Source: Flavobacterium sp. 1 (GTDB lineage: Bacteria; Bacteroidota; Bacteroidia; Flavobacteriales; Flavobacteriaceae). Taken from it: 64,000 nucleotides of DNA. This document shows, piece after piece, positions 35,892 to 45,517 of this stretch (position 1 is its first letter; each line of letters opens with the position of its first letter). The translations under genes and the position numbers were made by a program. The notes under the pieces are model-generated. The model worked only from the letters and a program-made list of their open reading frames with translations. It was not told the DNA's origin and searched no databases. The DNA is taken from positions 1,054,001-1,118,000 of the forward strand of contig NZ_PGER01000001.1 of assembly GCF_002797935.1 (NCBI RefSeq), written 5' to 3'.

Positions 35892-37478
35892 ATGATTACT
35901 GGAAAAAATTATATAGGGAGTCAGCTGCTAGCGAGTGGAGATAAAGTTTTTAAAACGTTTAATCCACAGCTTAATGTCGAAAACCCTTGGCAGTTTATCG
36001 AAGCAACTGCAGATGAAATTAAATTGGCTACAACAATTGCTGATAAAGCTTTTTTATCGTTTCAGAAGTGTTCGGGTCAGGAAAAAGCACTCTTTTTAAA
36101 AACCATTGCCGATGAAATATTGGCTTTGGGAGATGCCTTGTTGGACGTATATTGTCAGGAATCGGGTTTGCCAAGAGGAAGAGCAGAGGGAGAGCGAGGC
36201 AGAACTATAGGCCAGCTAAATGCTTTTGCAGAATTAGTTGCCGATGGTTCTTGGGTAGAAGCTACAATTGATACAGCCATTCCTGACAGAATTCCATTGC
36301 CTAAAGTTGATATTCGTAAAATGATGCGGCCATTAGGAACTGTAGTTGTGTTTGGTTCCAGTAATTTCCCTTTTGCTTATTCTACAGCAGGAGGGGATAC
36401 AGCATCAGCATTAGCGGCAGGCTGTCCAGTGATTGTAAAAAGCCACCCGATGCATGCGGGTACTAGTGAAATGGTTACTTCGGCAGTTATTAAAGCGGCG
36501 CAAAAAGCAAACATGCCCGAAGGTATTTTTTCTAATTTGAACAGCAGCGGTATTGAAGTTGGGGTTCAGCTAGTACAAGATCCTTTGGTAAAAGCAGTTG
36601 GATTTACAGGAAGCATAAAAGGAGGCCGTGCATTGTATGATTTAGCAGCAAAGCGCCCAGAACCAATTCCTGTATTTGCCGAAATGGGAAGCATAAATCC
36701 TGTTATAATATTACCACAAGCGCTAAAACAAAATGCAGAAAAATGGGCGAATGCCTGTGCAGGTTCTGTAACTCTTGGTGCGGGACAGTTTTGTACTAAT
36801 CCAGGGTTAATACTTGCAGTGAAAAATGAATATTTAAAAGTATTTACTGACCAACTTGCAAGTGAAATTTTAAAAATTGCACCTACATGTATGCTGAATC
36901 CATCAATTCATCTAAATTATAAGATAAACAATCAGGAATTAAGTTCTCAAATTGGAGTACAAGTTATTGCTGCTTATGATGAAAGTGAGAATCCGAATTT
37001 TGCATTGCAAAAAATACTTACGGTATCTGGTAAGGACTTTTTAGAAAACCCTGTTTTGCACAAAGAAGTTTTTGGACCTTTTTCAATTGTAGTGCAGTGT
37101 GAAAATGAAGCCGAGTTAGTTGCTATAATAAATAAATTAGAAGGGCAGCTGACAGGTACAATCATAGCTGAAGATAATGAAATTAATAATTTTGATGCCG
37201 TTGTTGATGCTTTAGGAAATCGTGTTGGACGGATAATTTTTAACGGAATGCCTACAGGTGTTGAAGTGTGTCCGTCAATGGTGCATGGAGGACCTTATCC
37301 ATCTTCGTCTGATTCTCGATTTACTGCCGTTGGAATTAATTCCATCAAACGATGGGTTAGACCTTTTAGTTACCAAAATTGGCCTGATGCAAATTTGCCG
37401 GCAGCACTTCAAAATGAAAATCCTCTGGGGATTTTACGATTAGTAAACAACAAACAAACAAATCTCCCTGTAGTATAA
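35892..37478 (+). CDS. 2-oxoglutarate semialdehyde (2,5-dioxovalerate) dehydrogenase
   Basis: A 528-residue aldehyde dehydrogenase that would oxidise 2-oxoglutarate semialdehyde to 2-oxoglutarate with NAD(P)+. Visible features are the cofactor region (VVFGSSNFPFAYSTAGGDTA at about 155-175, and VGFTGSIKGGR), the general-base Glu in FAEMGS, and the catalytic Cys in GAGQFCTNPG (about residue 303). The long form with a 'SSDSRFTAVG' C-terminal section is characteristic of the 2,5-dioxovalerate dehydrogenase group. Its stop codon is separated by one base from the ATG of the proline-racemase-family gene, so translation is coupled. Confidence 0.93.
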   Translation: MITGKNYIGSQLLASGDKVFKTFNPQLNVENPWQFIEATADEIKLATTIADKAFLSFQKCSGQEKALFLKTIADEILALGDALLDVYCQESGLPRGRAEGERGRTIGQLNAFAELVADGSWVEATIDTAIPDRIPLPKVDIRKMMRPLGTVVVFGSSNFPFAYSTAGGDTASALAAGCPVIVKSHPMHAGTSEMVTSAVIKAAQKANMPEGIFSNLNSSGIEVGVQLVQDPLVKAVGFTGSIKGGRALYDLAAKRPEPIPVFAEMGSINPVIILPQALKQNAEKWANACAGSVTLGAGQFCTNPGLILAVKNEYLKVFTDQLASEILKIAPTCMLNPSIHLNYKINNQELSSQIGVQVIAAYDESENPNFALQKILTVSGKDFLENPVLHKEVFGPFSIVVQCENEAELVAIINKLEGQLTGTIIAEDNEINNFDAVVDALGNRVGRIIFNGMPTGVEVCPSMVHGGPYPSSSDSRFTAVGINSIKRWVRPFSYQNWPDANLPAALQNENPLGILRLVNNKQTNLPVV

Positions 37479-37479
37479 T

Positions 37480-38490
37480 ATGGCTAGAAAAACATTTTTT
37501 TGTGTAGATGCACACACTTGTGGCAATCCAGTTCGTGTTGTTGCTGGTGGAGGCCCTAATTTGATAGGAGCAAACATGAGCGAGAAAAGGCAGCACTTTT
37601 TGAAGGAATACGATTGGATTCGAAAAGGATTAATGTTCGAGCCTAGAGGACATGACATGATGAGCGGGAGTATATTATTTCCGCCGAGTAATCCTGATAA
37701 TGATTTTGGTATTTTATTTATTGAAACTTCTGGATGTCTGCCAATGTGCGGCCACGGAACTATAGGCACTATAACTATTGCAATCGAAGAAGGCTTGGTT
37801 ACGCCAAAAACACCTGGCAAAATAAACATGGAAGCGCCTGCTGGTTTGGTAAAAATTGAATACAAGCAGGTAGATAAAAAAGTGGAATGGGTTAAGCTGA
37901 CCAATGTAAAATCATATTTGGCAGCCGAAGGATTAACCATAGACTGCCCAGAATTAGGCGAATTAGTTTTTGATGTTGCCTACGGCGGGAATTACTATGC
38001 CATTGTAGATCCACAAAAAAACTTCTCTGGAGTTCAGAATTTTACAGCGAGCAAGATTGTTCAGTACAGTCAGGAAGTTAGAAAAAGGATTAATGAAAAA
38101 TATCCCGATCTGTTCATTCATCCAGAAAATGACACCATTCGTGATGTGAGCCATTTATTGTGGACAGGAAGTCCTTTAGATCCTACTTCTTCAGGACGAA
38201 ATGCTGTTTTTTATGGTGATAAAGCCATAGACCGTTCGCCATGCGGTACTGGAACTTCGGCAAGAATAGCGCAATTGCATGCCAAAGGACTTTTAAAAAT
38301 GGGCGAAGAATTTATTCACGAAAGTTATATTGGAAGTAAGTTTATTGGCCGTATCGAAGAAGAAACAAATATTGGCGACATTAAGGCAATTGTCCCAAGC
38401 ATTCAAGGCTGGGCAAAAGTGTATGGTTACAATACAATCATAATCGATGATGAGGATGATCCTTATGCACATGGATTTCAAGTATTGTAG
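37480..38490 (+). CDS. 4-hydroxyproline 2-epimerase (proline racemase family)
   Basis: A 336-residue cytosolic enzyme predicted to convert trans-4-hydroxy-L-proline to cis-4-hydroxy-D-proline, the first step of the pathway. Both catalytic Cys are present: Cys90 in PMCGHG and Cys255 in SPCGTGT. Having two Cys separates it from trans-3-hydroxyproline dehydratases, which carry Thr at the second place. The operon with a DapA-family deaminase and the semialdehyde dehydrogenase favours hydroxyproline over proline as substrate. Confidence 0.93.
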   Translation: MARKTFFCVDAHTCGNPVRVVAGGGPNLIGANMSEKRQHFLKEYDWIRKGLMFEPRGHDMMSGSILFPPSNPDNDFGILFIETSGCLPMCGHGTIGTITIAIEEGLVTPKTPGKINMEAPAGLVKIEYKQVDKKVEWVKLTNVKSYLAAEGLTIDCPELGELVFDVAYGGNYYAIVDPQKNFSGVQNFTASKIVQYSQEVRKRINEKYPDLFIHPENDTIRDVSHLLWTGSPLDPTSSGRNAVFYGDKAIDRSPCGTGTSARIAQLHAKGLLKMGEEFIHESYIGSKFIGRIEEETNIGDIKAIVPSIQGWAKVYGYNTIIIDDEDDPYAHGFQVL

Positions 38491-38535
38491 TTTGCAGAAG
38501 ATTGATAAATATTCCAGCCTTTTTATCTAATAATT

Positions 38536-40830
38536 ATGAAAAATAATTTACCCATTGTTACTTTTTTGATGTTATTTCTAAGTTGTAATTTTTATGCACA
38601 AAACAAAGAAATGACAGCTTATCAGCCTTCAAAAGCTGAAATTTTGGAGCGGTACAAACAAGCATTAAAATTGGATGATGCGGTTAAAAATAAAGTTTTT
38701 AAAACAAGAGTAAATGCACATTGGCAAAAGGATGGAAGTACATTTTGGTATTGCAATATTCTAAAGGACAGCGTCAGAGAATATATCTTGATTGACGCTT
38801 CAAAAGGTGTAAAAAAGAGGTTATTTGATGAGGTTAAACTAAAAAAAGCTTTAAGTGAAATTACAGGAAAATCAGTTCCTTCAAAAAGTTTGCTTATTGA
38901 TAGTTTAAATTATGATTCTAAGGCGTACTCAATAGCTTTAAAGTATGACAAAAGCTATTTTGAAGTGTCGTTATCAGATTATGGTATTAAAAAAGTTAGC
39001 TCATTAGCAAAAGATCTTAAAAAATATCCAAGTTTAAATAATCAATGGGCGAGATGGGAATCTTTTAAAACAGACAGTATTTCGCCCAATAAAAAGTGGC
39101 TGGGTTTTATCAAAGAGAATAATGTTTTTGTTAAACCGGTTAATGGAGGAGAAGCAATTCAATTCACAAAGGATGGCACTAAAGAGAAACCTTATGGTTC
39201 TTTGGCGTGGTCTCCCGACAGTAAATATATTGTTGGGTATCATATAACTCCTGTTGTTGATTTACCGGTTCATTACGTTTTGTCTTCGACAGCAAATACT
39301 GCCCGCGGGCAACTGCATTCACAACCCTATAAACAGCCAGGCGATCCTTTTACAACTTATGAGATGTTTTTGTTTCAAATTGAAAATCAAAAAGTATTAA
39401 AAGTAAATACACCTATAATTGATTTTTTTGACGCGCCCGAATTGCATTGGAGGCAGGGTGATGCAGATTATTTTATGTATGAAAAAGTAGATCGTGGACA
39501 TCAGCGGTTTCGAATAATTGAAGTTAATGCTCAAACTGCCGAAACCCGTTCAATCGTAGATGAAAGCACTAAAACTTTTATTTATGAATCCCGATTATTT
39601 ACACATTATCTGAAAAAAAATAATGAAGTTGTTATGTCTTCAGAGAAAGATGGTTGGAGACATCTCTATTTGGTTGATGCTTTGAATGGTAAAGAAAATC
39701 AAATTACTAAAGGAGAATGGGTTGTAAGAAGTGTTGATAGTATTGATGAAAACAAAAGAGAAATATGGTTTTCAGCAAGCGGGGTGAATACAAACGAAGA
39801 TCCATATTATGTGCATAGCTACCGCATTGGTTTTGATGGAAAAAAACTAATCAATCTTACTTTGCCAAAAGGAAATCATAATGTTGCTTTTTCGCCAAAT
39901 AAACAATATTACTTAGATTCTTATTCAGAGCCTAATGTTCCAACAATTATTGAGCTTCATCGCACTTCTGATGGAAAAAAAATATTAGATATTGAAAAAT
40001 CAGATGCTGCAGCATATTTAGCAACCGGGATGTCGCTTCCGGAACCATTTCATGCAAAAGGCAGAGATGGAGTTACTGATATTTGGGGGATAATATGCCG
40101 CCCGGCTAATTTTGATCCCAATAAAAAATATCCTGTAATTGAGAGTATTTATGCCGGTCCGCAGGATTCTTTTGTTCCCAAAAATTTCATGGACCGATAT
40201 ACTACCGAAATGCAGAGTATGGCTCAGTTAGGATTTATTGTTGTGCAGATTGACGGTATGGGAACTGCTAATCGTTCTAAAGCATTTCATGATGTTTGCT
40301 GGAAAAATTTGAAAGATGCAGGTTTTGAAGATAGAATCCTTTGGATAAAAGCTTTGGCAAAAAAATACAGTTATGTTGATGATTCCAGAGTAGGATTGTA
40401 TGGAACTTCGGCTGGAGGACAAAATGCTTTGGGCGGATTGTTGTTTCATCCTGAGTTTTACAAAGCAGGAGTTTCTGCTTGCGGATGTCATGATAATAGA
40501 GTTGATAAACAATGGTGGAATGAACAATGGATGGGATATCCGCTTGACAAACATTATGAAGAGCAGTCTAATGTTACCAATGCAGGCAAATTATCGGGTG
40601 ATTTATTACTGATTGTTGGCGAAGCCGATGAAAATGTACCGCCAGAATCTACCTATCGTGTTGCTGATGCATTAATTAAATGCGGTAAAACTTTTGAATT
40701 TCTGCCTTTGCCAGGTGTTGGACATAGTGATGGAGGACCTTATGGAAGAATGAGAAAGCGTGATTTCTTTGTGAAGCATTTATTAGGGGTTGATCCTCCG
40801 CAGCGCAACAGCAATGAGCTAAATCAATAA
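38536..40830 (+). CDS. S9 prolyl-type peptidase (DPP-IV family)
   Basis: A 764-residue exported peptidase with an N-terminal signal (MLFLSCNFYAQ; the SC could alternatively make it a lipoprotein). The propeller domain (about 100-510) contains WSPDSKYIVGY, and the alpha/beta-hydrolase domain has nucleophile Ser625 in GTSAGGQ, Asp in GEADENVPPE and His in GVGHSDGG. The nucleophile elbow is GxSxGG, as in the DPP-IV branch. It is the second S9 enzyme of the region and is embedded in the hydroxyproline operon, so it probably releases Hyp/Pro-containing dipeptides outside or in the periplasm. Confidence 0.93.
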   Translation: MKNNLPIVTFLMLFLSCNFYAQNKEMTAYQPSKAEILERYKQALKLDDAVKNKVFKTRVNAHWQKDGSTFWYCNILKDSVREYILIDASKGVKKRLFDEVKLKKALSEITGKSVPSKSLLIDSLNYDSKAYSIALKYDKSYFEVSLSDYGIKKVSSLAKDLKKYPSLNNQWARWESFKTDSISPNKKWLGFIKENNVFVKPVNGGEAIQFTKDGTKEKPYGSLAWSPDSKYIVGYHITPVVDLPVHYVLSSTANTARGQLHSQPYKQPGDPFTTYEMFLFQIENQKVLKVNTPIIDFFDAPELHWRQGDADYFMYEKVDRGHQRFRIIEVNAQTAETRSIVDESTKTFIYESRLFTHYLKKNNEVVMSSEKDGWRHLYLVDALNGKENQITKGEWVVRSVDSIDENKREIWFSASGVNTNEDPYYVHSYRIGFDGKKLINLTLPKGNHNVAFSPNKQYYLDSYSEPNVPTIIELHRTSDGKKILDIEKSDAAAYLATGMSLPEPFHAKGRDGVTDIWGIICRPANFDPNKKYPVIESIYAGPQDSFVPKNFMDRYTTEMQSMAQLGFIVVQIDGMGTANRSKAFHDVCWKNLKDAGFEDRILWIKALAKKYSYVDDSRVGLYGTSAGGQNALGGLLFHPEFYKAGVSACGCHDNRVDKQWWNEQWMGYPLDKHYEEQSNVTNAGKLSGDLLLIVGEADENVPPESTYRVADALIKCGKTFEFLPLPGVGHSDGGPYGRMRKRDFFVKHLLGVDPPQRNSNELNQ

Positions 40831-40870
40831 TAGCATTAATGAGTATGTAATTATAATTCAAAAATCATTT

Positions 40871-42661
40871 ATGATAAAATTATTTAAAAGTAAAATCGCT
40901 TTATTCTTCACGATGCTGTTTCTAATGGTATGGGCATCTGCACCTGTTTTTGCTCAGAATTTCAAAAATGACTTATATCTGCAGACAAGTGAAGTAAATA
41001 ATACAATGGTGCACTATGAAGCGGATAAAGGAAGCATCATGCGTTTTTATTCGACTAATAGTACAGCGTATACTTTTGGAATTAATAATGACGAGAATAA
41101 TTACAATACCCCAGAGCGAAGAACACGCCTCCTGCAGCTAATAAGTGATTATAAAAAAGAACTTAAAAGTTTAGATTTTGATGCCATGAGTAACAATGGC
41201 AAAGTGGATTATATTTTATTCAATCGAAATTTAAAAAATGAGGAATATGAGTTGCAGCAACAGCAGAAAACTTATGAAAGTATAAAGAAATATTTTCCTT
41301 TTGAAGAAAGAATATATGCGCTGGAAAAACCTCGCCGCAGAGGAATTAAAGTAAATGCCGAGGGTGTCGCCAAAGAAATGGATGATTTACGCAAAGTAAT
41401 TACAGAACAGATAAAAATTGCAGATAAGGCAGAAGGTCTTGATAAAAGAGCTTCAGAATTTGCTGTCTCACACGCAAAAGGACTACAGAATATTTTAAAA
41501 AATTATTTTGATTTTTATAATGGTTATGATCCTTTATTTTCTTGGTGGGTACCAAAAACCTATGCTGAAGTTGATGCAGTATTACAAGAATATGGAACTT
41601 TATTAAAGTCAAAAAGAAAAGAAACCAGTACCCAAAAAGATGATGGCAGCGGTATTATAGGAAATCCTATTGGGAGAGAGGAAATAATCCGTCAATTGGA
41701 GACAGAATTTATTGCTTACTCACCAGAAGAGCTAGTTGCTATCGCCAATAAAGAATTTGCGTGGTGTGATGCTGAATTATTGAAAGCTTCTCGTGAAATG
41801 GGTTATGGAGATAATTGGAAGACAGCACAAGAGAAAGTAAAAAATTCATTTGTTGCTCCTGGTGATCAACCACAGGCAATGTTGGATTTATACAATCAGT
41901 CAGTAGATTTTTTAAAAAAGAACGATCTTTTAACGATTCCTCCAATTGCTGAAGAAACTTGGAGAATGTACATGATGTCTCCAGAGGCGCAAAAAATAAA
42001 TCCATTTTTTCTGGGAGGTGAATCGCTTATCATATCTTATCCTACGAGCAGTATGTCGTATAGTGATAAAATGATGAGCATGAGAGGCAATAATCCCAAC
42101 TTTTCTAGAGCAACAATTCATCATGAGCTAATAGCAGGTCATCATCTGCAGCAGTTTATGAGAGACAGATACAAAGCATATCGTCATTTTGATACTCCGT
42201 TTTGGGTAGAAGGGAACTCATTGTATTGGGAAATGCTGTTATGGGATTTAAAATTCCCTCAAACTCCTCAAGACAAAATAGGAATGCTGTTTTGGCGCAT
42301 GCATCGCTGCGCCCGAATTATTTTTTCTTTAAATTATCATTTGGGGAAATGGACTCCGCAGCAGTGTATTGATTTTTTAGTGGACAGAGTGGGACACGAA
42401 CGAGCCAATGCTGAAGGAGAAGTGCGCCGCTCATTTGTGGGTGGATACAGCCCATTATATCAAATTGCCTATATGATTGGAGGATTACAATTTACAGCAT
42501 TAGAAAATGAATTGGTTGTAAATGGGAAAATGAGTTATAAGGAATATCATGATGCAATTTTACGCGAAAATGCCATGCCAATTGAGTTATTAAGGGCATT
42601 ATTGACCAATCAGCCTTTGCAGAGAGATTTTAAAACCAATTGGAAATTTTATAAATTTTAA
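40871..42661 (+). CDS. DUF885-family metallopeptidase-like secreted protein
   Basis: A 596-residue exported protein (signal peptide ending at APVFAQ, about residue 29) that matches DUF885, a family related to zinc carboxypeptidases. The HELIAGHHLQ stretch (His418, Glu419, His424) is the expected HExxxGHxxQ motif. The second half has the usual WVEGNSLYWEMLLWDL and a Glu-rich RANAEGEVRRSF segment. It lies between an S9 peptidase and a D-amino-acid dehydrogenase in the hydroxyproline operon. A role in final breakdown of proline-rich peptides is inferred from this position. Confidence 0.85.
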   Translation: MIKLFKSKIALFFTMLFLMVWASAPVFAQNFKNDLYLQTSEVNNTMVHYEADKGSIMRFYSTNSTAYTFGINNDENNYNTPERRTRLLQLISDYKKELKSLDFDAMSNNGKVDYILFNRNLKNEEYELQQQQKTYESIKKYFPFEERIYALEKPRRRGIKVNAEGVAKEMDDLRKVITEQIKIADKAEGLDKRASEFAVSHAKGLQNILKNYFDFYNGYDPLFSWWVPKTYAEVDAVLQEYGTLLKSKRKETSTQKDDGSGIIGNPIGREEIIRQLETEFIAYSPEELVAIANKEFAWCDAELLKASREMGYGDNWKTAQEKVKNSFVAPGDQPQAMLDLYNQSVDFLKKNDLLTIPPIAEETWRMYMMSPEAQKINPFFLGGESLIISYPTSSMSYSDKMMSMRGNNPNFSRATIHHELIAGHHLQQFMRDRYKAYRHFDTPFWVEGNSLYWEMLLWDLKFPQTPQDKIGMLFWRMHRCARIIFSLNYHLGKWTPQQCIDFLVDRVGHERANAEGEVRRSFVGGYSPLYQIAYMIGGLQFTALENELVVNGKMSYKEYHDAILRENAMPIELLRALLTNQPLQRDFKTNWKFYKF

Positions 42662-42681
42662 TAAACTAAATAAGAATAATT

Positions 42682-43932
42682 ATGAAACATGTTGTAGTTA
42701 TTGGTGGAGGAATCATTGGGCTTAGTTCTGCATTTTATTTGCAGCAAAGCGGTTGTAAAGTCACCGTTATCGATAAAGATAATTTTGAAGATAACTGTTC
42801 TTACGGTAATGCTGGATATGTATGTCCAAGCCATTTTATACCATTGGCAGCTCCTGGTATTATTTGGCAGGGTTTCAAATGGATGTTTAATCCAAAAAGC
42901 CCATTTTATGTAAAGCCATCATTGAATAAGGCTTTAATAGATTGGGGATTTAATTTTGCAAAAAGTGCTACTCAAAAAAATGTAATTAAGTCTGCCATAC
43001 CGCTTTGTGATATTTCTTTATTAAGTCAGCATGAATTTGAGCAATGGGCAAAAATTCCAGGTTTTGAATTTGGTTATGAACACAAAGGAATGCTTGAAGT
43101 TTTTCAGACAGAAGCCGTAGCCAAACATGCACATCATACGATTGAAAAAGCTCATGAATTAGGGCTGGATGTAAGTTTACTGAATTATGATGATCTGCAG
43201 TTATTAGAGCCTCAGACAAAAATCAATGCTATTGGTGCTTTACAGTTTAAATGTGACGCTCATGTTTATCCTGATAAGCTGATGAAAGTTTTGAAAGAAC
43301 ATTTATTGGCTCAAGGCGTTACTTTTCAATACGGAGAGACAGTTGTTTCTTTTGAAAAAGAAAATGGGGCAGTTACAAAAGTAATTACTGATAAACAATC
43401 CTATTTAGCAGACGAGCTTGTTATTGCGGCTGGAGCATGGAGTAAAGAAATGGCTGAATTGGTAGATGCTAAAATATCATTAATGCCGGGAAGAGGCTAT
43501 TCTTTAACATTGGAAGATTCTATTTATAAAGTAAATCATCCCATGATTCTCGCCGAAGGCAGAGTAGCAATTACGCCTATGGACGGTAATAAAATTAGAT
43601 TTGGAGGCACAATGGAAGTTGTTCCTACAACCGCAAAGCCACAGTATCACCGTATTGAAGGCGTACTGAGAGCGGTGAAAGACTTTTTACCGGAATTTGA
43701 TATTCAAAAACCATTGGAAGAAAATATTTGGTACGGTTACAGACCTTGTTCTGCAGACGGGCTGCCTTACATTGGTAAAATAAAAAAATACAATAATGTT
43801 GTTGTTGCTACAGGACATTCAATGATGGGGCTTAGTCTTGGTCCTGGTACGGGAAAATTAGTTTCACAATTAATTAATAGAGAACCGACCAGTATCGATA
43901 TTAAAGCATTTGAGGTAGAAAGATTTAATTAA
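42682..43932 (+). CDS. FAD-dependent D-amino-acid dehydrogenase, probably D-hydroxyproline dehydrogenase
   Basis: A 416-residue flavoprotein of the DadA/D-amino-acid oxidase type. The FAD-binding VVVIGGGIIGLSSAF motif is at the N-terminus, and the C-terminal part has YGYRPCSADGLPYIG and GHSMMGLSLGPGTGKL, which close the FAD site. It would oxidise cis-4-hydroxy-D-proline to 1-pyrroline-4-hydroxy-2-carboxylate, the step between the epimerase and the DapA-family deaminase. There is no signal peptide. With this gene all four steps to 2-oxoglutarate are present in one operon. Confidence 0.9.
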   Translation: MKHVVVIGGGIIGLSSAFYLQQSGCKVTVIDKDNFEDNCSYGNAGYVCPSHFIPLAAPGIIWQGFKWMFNPKSPFYVKPSLNKALIDWGFNFAKSATQKNVIKSAIPLCDISLLSQHEFEQWAKIPGFEFGYEHKGMLEVFQTEAVAKHAHHTIEKAHELGLDVSLLNYDDLQLLEPQTKINAIGALQFKCDAHVYPDKLMKVLKEHLLAQGVTFQYGETVVSFEKENGAVTKVITDKQSYLADELVIAAGAWSKEMAELVDAKISLMPGRGYSLTLEDSIYKVNHPMILAEGRVAITPMDGNKIRFGGTMEVVPTTAKPQYHRIEGVLRAVKDFLPEFDIQKPLEENIWYGYRPCSADGLPYIGKIKKYNNVVVATGHSMMGLSLGPGTGKLVSQLINREPTSIDIKAFEVERFN

Positions 43933-44103
43933 AAAGGGTGGTTCCTTTCATACTGATTTCCTTTCTGGTTTAAATTAATTATAAATATTAACCATCATCG
44001 TTGTTCCATAGTAAAGGATTTAGGGATCTTTAAATCTAATTTAAAAAATAATTCTATCCCTTTTTAGAAATATAATAACTAATCAAAACTAATCAACCTA
44101 CGA

Positions 44104-45513
44104 ATGAAATCTTCAACAAAGAAAAATAATTTTAAACGATCGCTAGGTTTATTAGATGCCACTATGATTGTTGCCGGTTCCATGATTGGGTCGGGAATTT
44201 TTATTGTGAGTGCAGATATTGTCCGTAATGTTGGATCGGCAGGCGCTTTATTGCTTATTTGGCTGCTAACCGGTTTTTTAACAATTGCGGCTGCATTAAG
44301 TTATGGAGAATTAAGCAGTATGTTCCCTAAAGCTGGAGGGCAGTATGTTTATTTGAGAGAATCTTTTAATTCGCTTACTGGGTTTTTATACGGCTGGAGT
44401 TTTTTCGCAGTGATACAAACAGGTTCTATTGCTGCAGTAGGTGTCGCTTTCAGTAAATTTGCAGCCTATGTTTTTCCTTCGTTGAGTGAAAATAATATCA
44501 TTCTGAATTTAGGACTTTTGCAGATATCGGCAGCACAATTGACGTCTATAATTCTTGTTGTTTTTCTGACTTACATAAATACAAGAGGAGTGAAAGAAGG
44601 AAAAACGATTCAGACAGTTTTTACATTGGTAAAACTAATTGCATTGTTTGGGCTTATTATTTTTGGTTTTGTTTTAGCTGCAAAGGCAGATATTTGGAAA
44701 GCCAACTGGAGTACTGGTTTTTCAATAAATAAATTAGAAGGGAATACACTTATTCCTTATTCAGGATTTGCGATAATGGGAGCTGTAGCAGCGAGTCTTG
44801 TGGGCAGTTTGTTTAGCAGCGACTCATGGAACAATGTAACTTTTATTGCGGGTGAAATTAAAAACCCATCAAAAAATATTGGCAGAAGTCTTTTTCTTGG
44901 GACACTGATTGTAACAATTATTTATATCGCTGCTAATATGATGTACCTATCGGTACTTTCTTTAAATGAAATTGCGAATGCCGAAAATGACCGCGTTGGT
45001 GTTGTGGCTTCGCAGCATATTTTTGGAGATTCAGGAACTTATATTATTGCTGTATTATTGATGATTTCTACTTTTGGCTGTAATAACGGGCTAATACTTT
45101 CTGGAGCTCGTGTTTATCATACTATGGCAACGGATGGGCTTTTTTTTAAGAAATTAGGACAGTTAAATAAAAACGGAGTACCGGAAAAAGCGTTATGGAT
45201 GCAATGTGTTTGGGCTTCTGTACTTTGTTTAAGCGGAAAATATAATGAACTGCTGGATTATGTAATATTTGTTGTTCTGATCTTTTACATCTTAACAATT
45301 GCTGGTATTTTTAGGCTTCGAAGAACAAAACCAGATTTAGACAGACCTTACAAGGCAATAGGCTATCCAGTGCTGCCATTTATTTATATTGTTGCAGCAT
45401 CCAGTATCTGCATTATGCTTTTGGTATATAAATGCAGCTCTTCTTTACCAGGATTAGCAATAGTGTTATTAGGAATTCCGCTTTATTATTATTTTGTAAA
45501 TAAAGAGAAATAA
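44104..45513 (+). CDS. APC-superfamily amino-acid permease
   Basis: A 469-residue inner-membrane transporter with about 12 membrane helices. The first helix motif MIVAGSMIGSGIFIV is the classic APC substrate-binding segment. The following regions (MFPKAGGQYVYLRESF, FIAGEIKNPSKNIGRSLFLG and FRLRRTKPDLDRPYKAIGYP) are typical of the family. In this operon, hydroxyproline, proline or short related amino acids are the likely cargo. A 171-base gap precedes it, so it may have its own promoter, while the next gene follows after four bases. Confidence 0.92.
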   Translation: MKSSTKKNNFKRSLGLLDATMIVAGSMIGSGIFIVSADIVRNVGSAGALLLIWLLTGFLTIAAALSYGELSSMFPKAGGQYVYLRESFNSLTGFLYGWSFFAVIQTGSIAAVGVAFSKFAAYVFPSLSENNIILNLGLLQISAAQLTSIILVVFLTYINTRGVKEGKTIQTVFTLVKLIALFGLIIFGFVLAAKADIWKANWSTGFSINKLEGNTLIPYSGFAIMGAVAASLVGSLFSSDSWNNVTFIAGEIKNPSKNIGRSLFLGTLIVTIIYIAANMMYLSVLSLNEIANAENDRVGVVASQHIFGDSGTYIIAVLLMISTFGCNNGLILSGARVYHTMATDGLFFKKLGQLNKNGVPEKALWMQCVWASVLCLSGKYNELLDYVIFVVLIFYILTIAGIFRLRRTKPDLDRPYKAIGYPVLPFIYIVAASSICIMLLVYKCSSSLPGLAIVLLGIPLYYYFVNKEK

Positions 45514-45517
45514 TTTT

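Noticed and set aside
37440-37940. Reverse 166-codon frame over the epimerase start
   Set aside because: Antisense shadow of the epimerase and dehydrogenase genes, which both have complete catalytic motifs.
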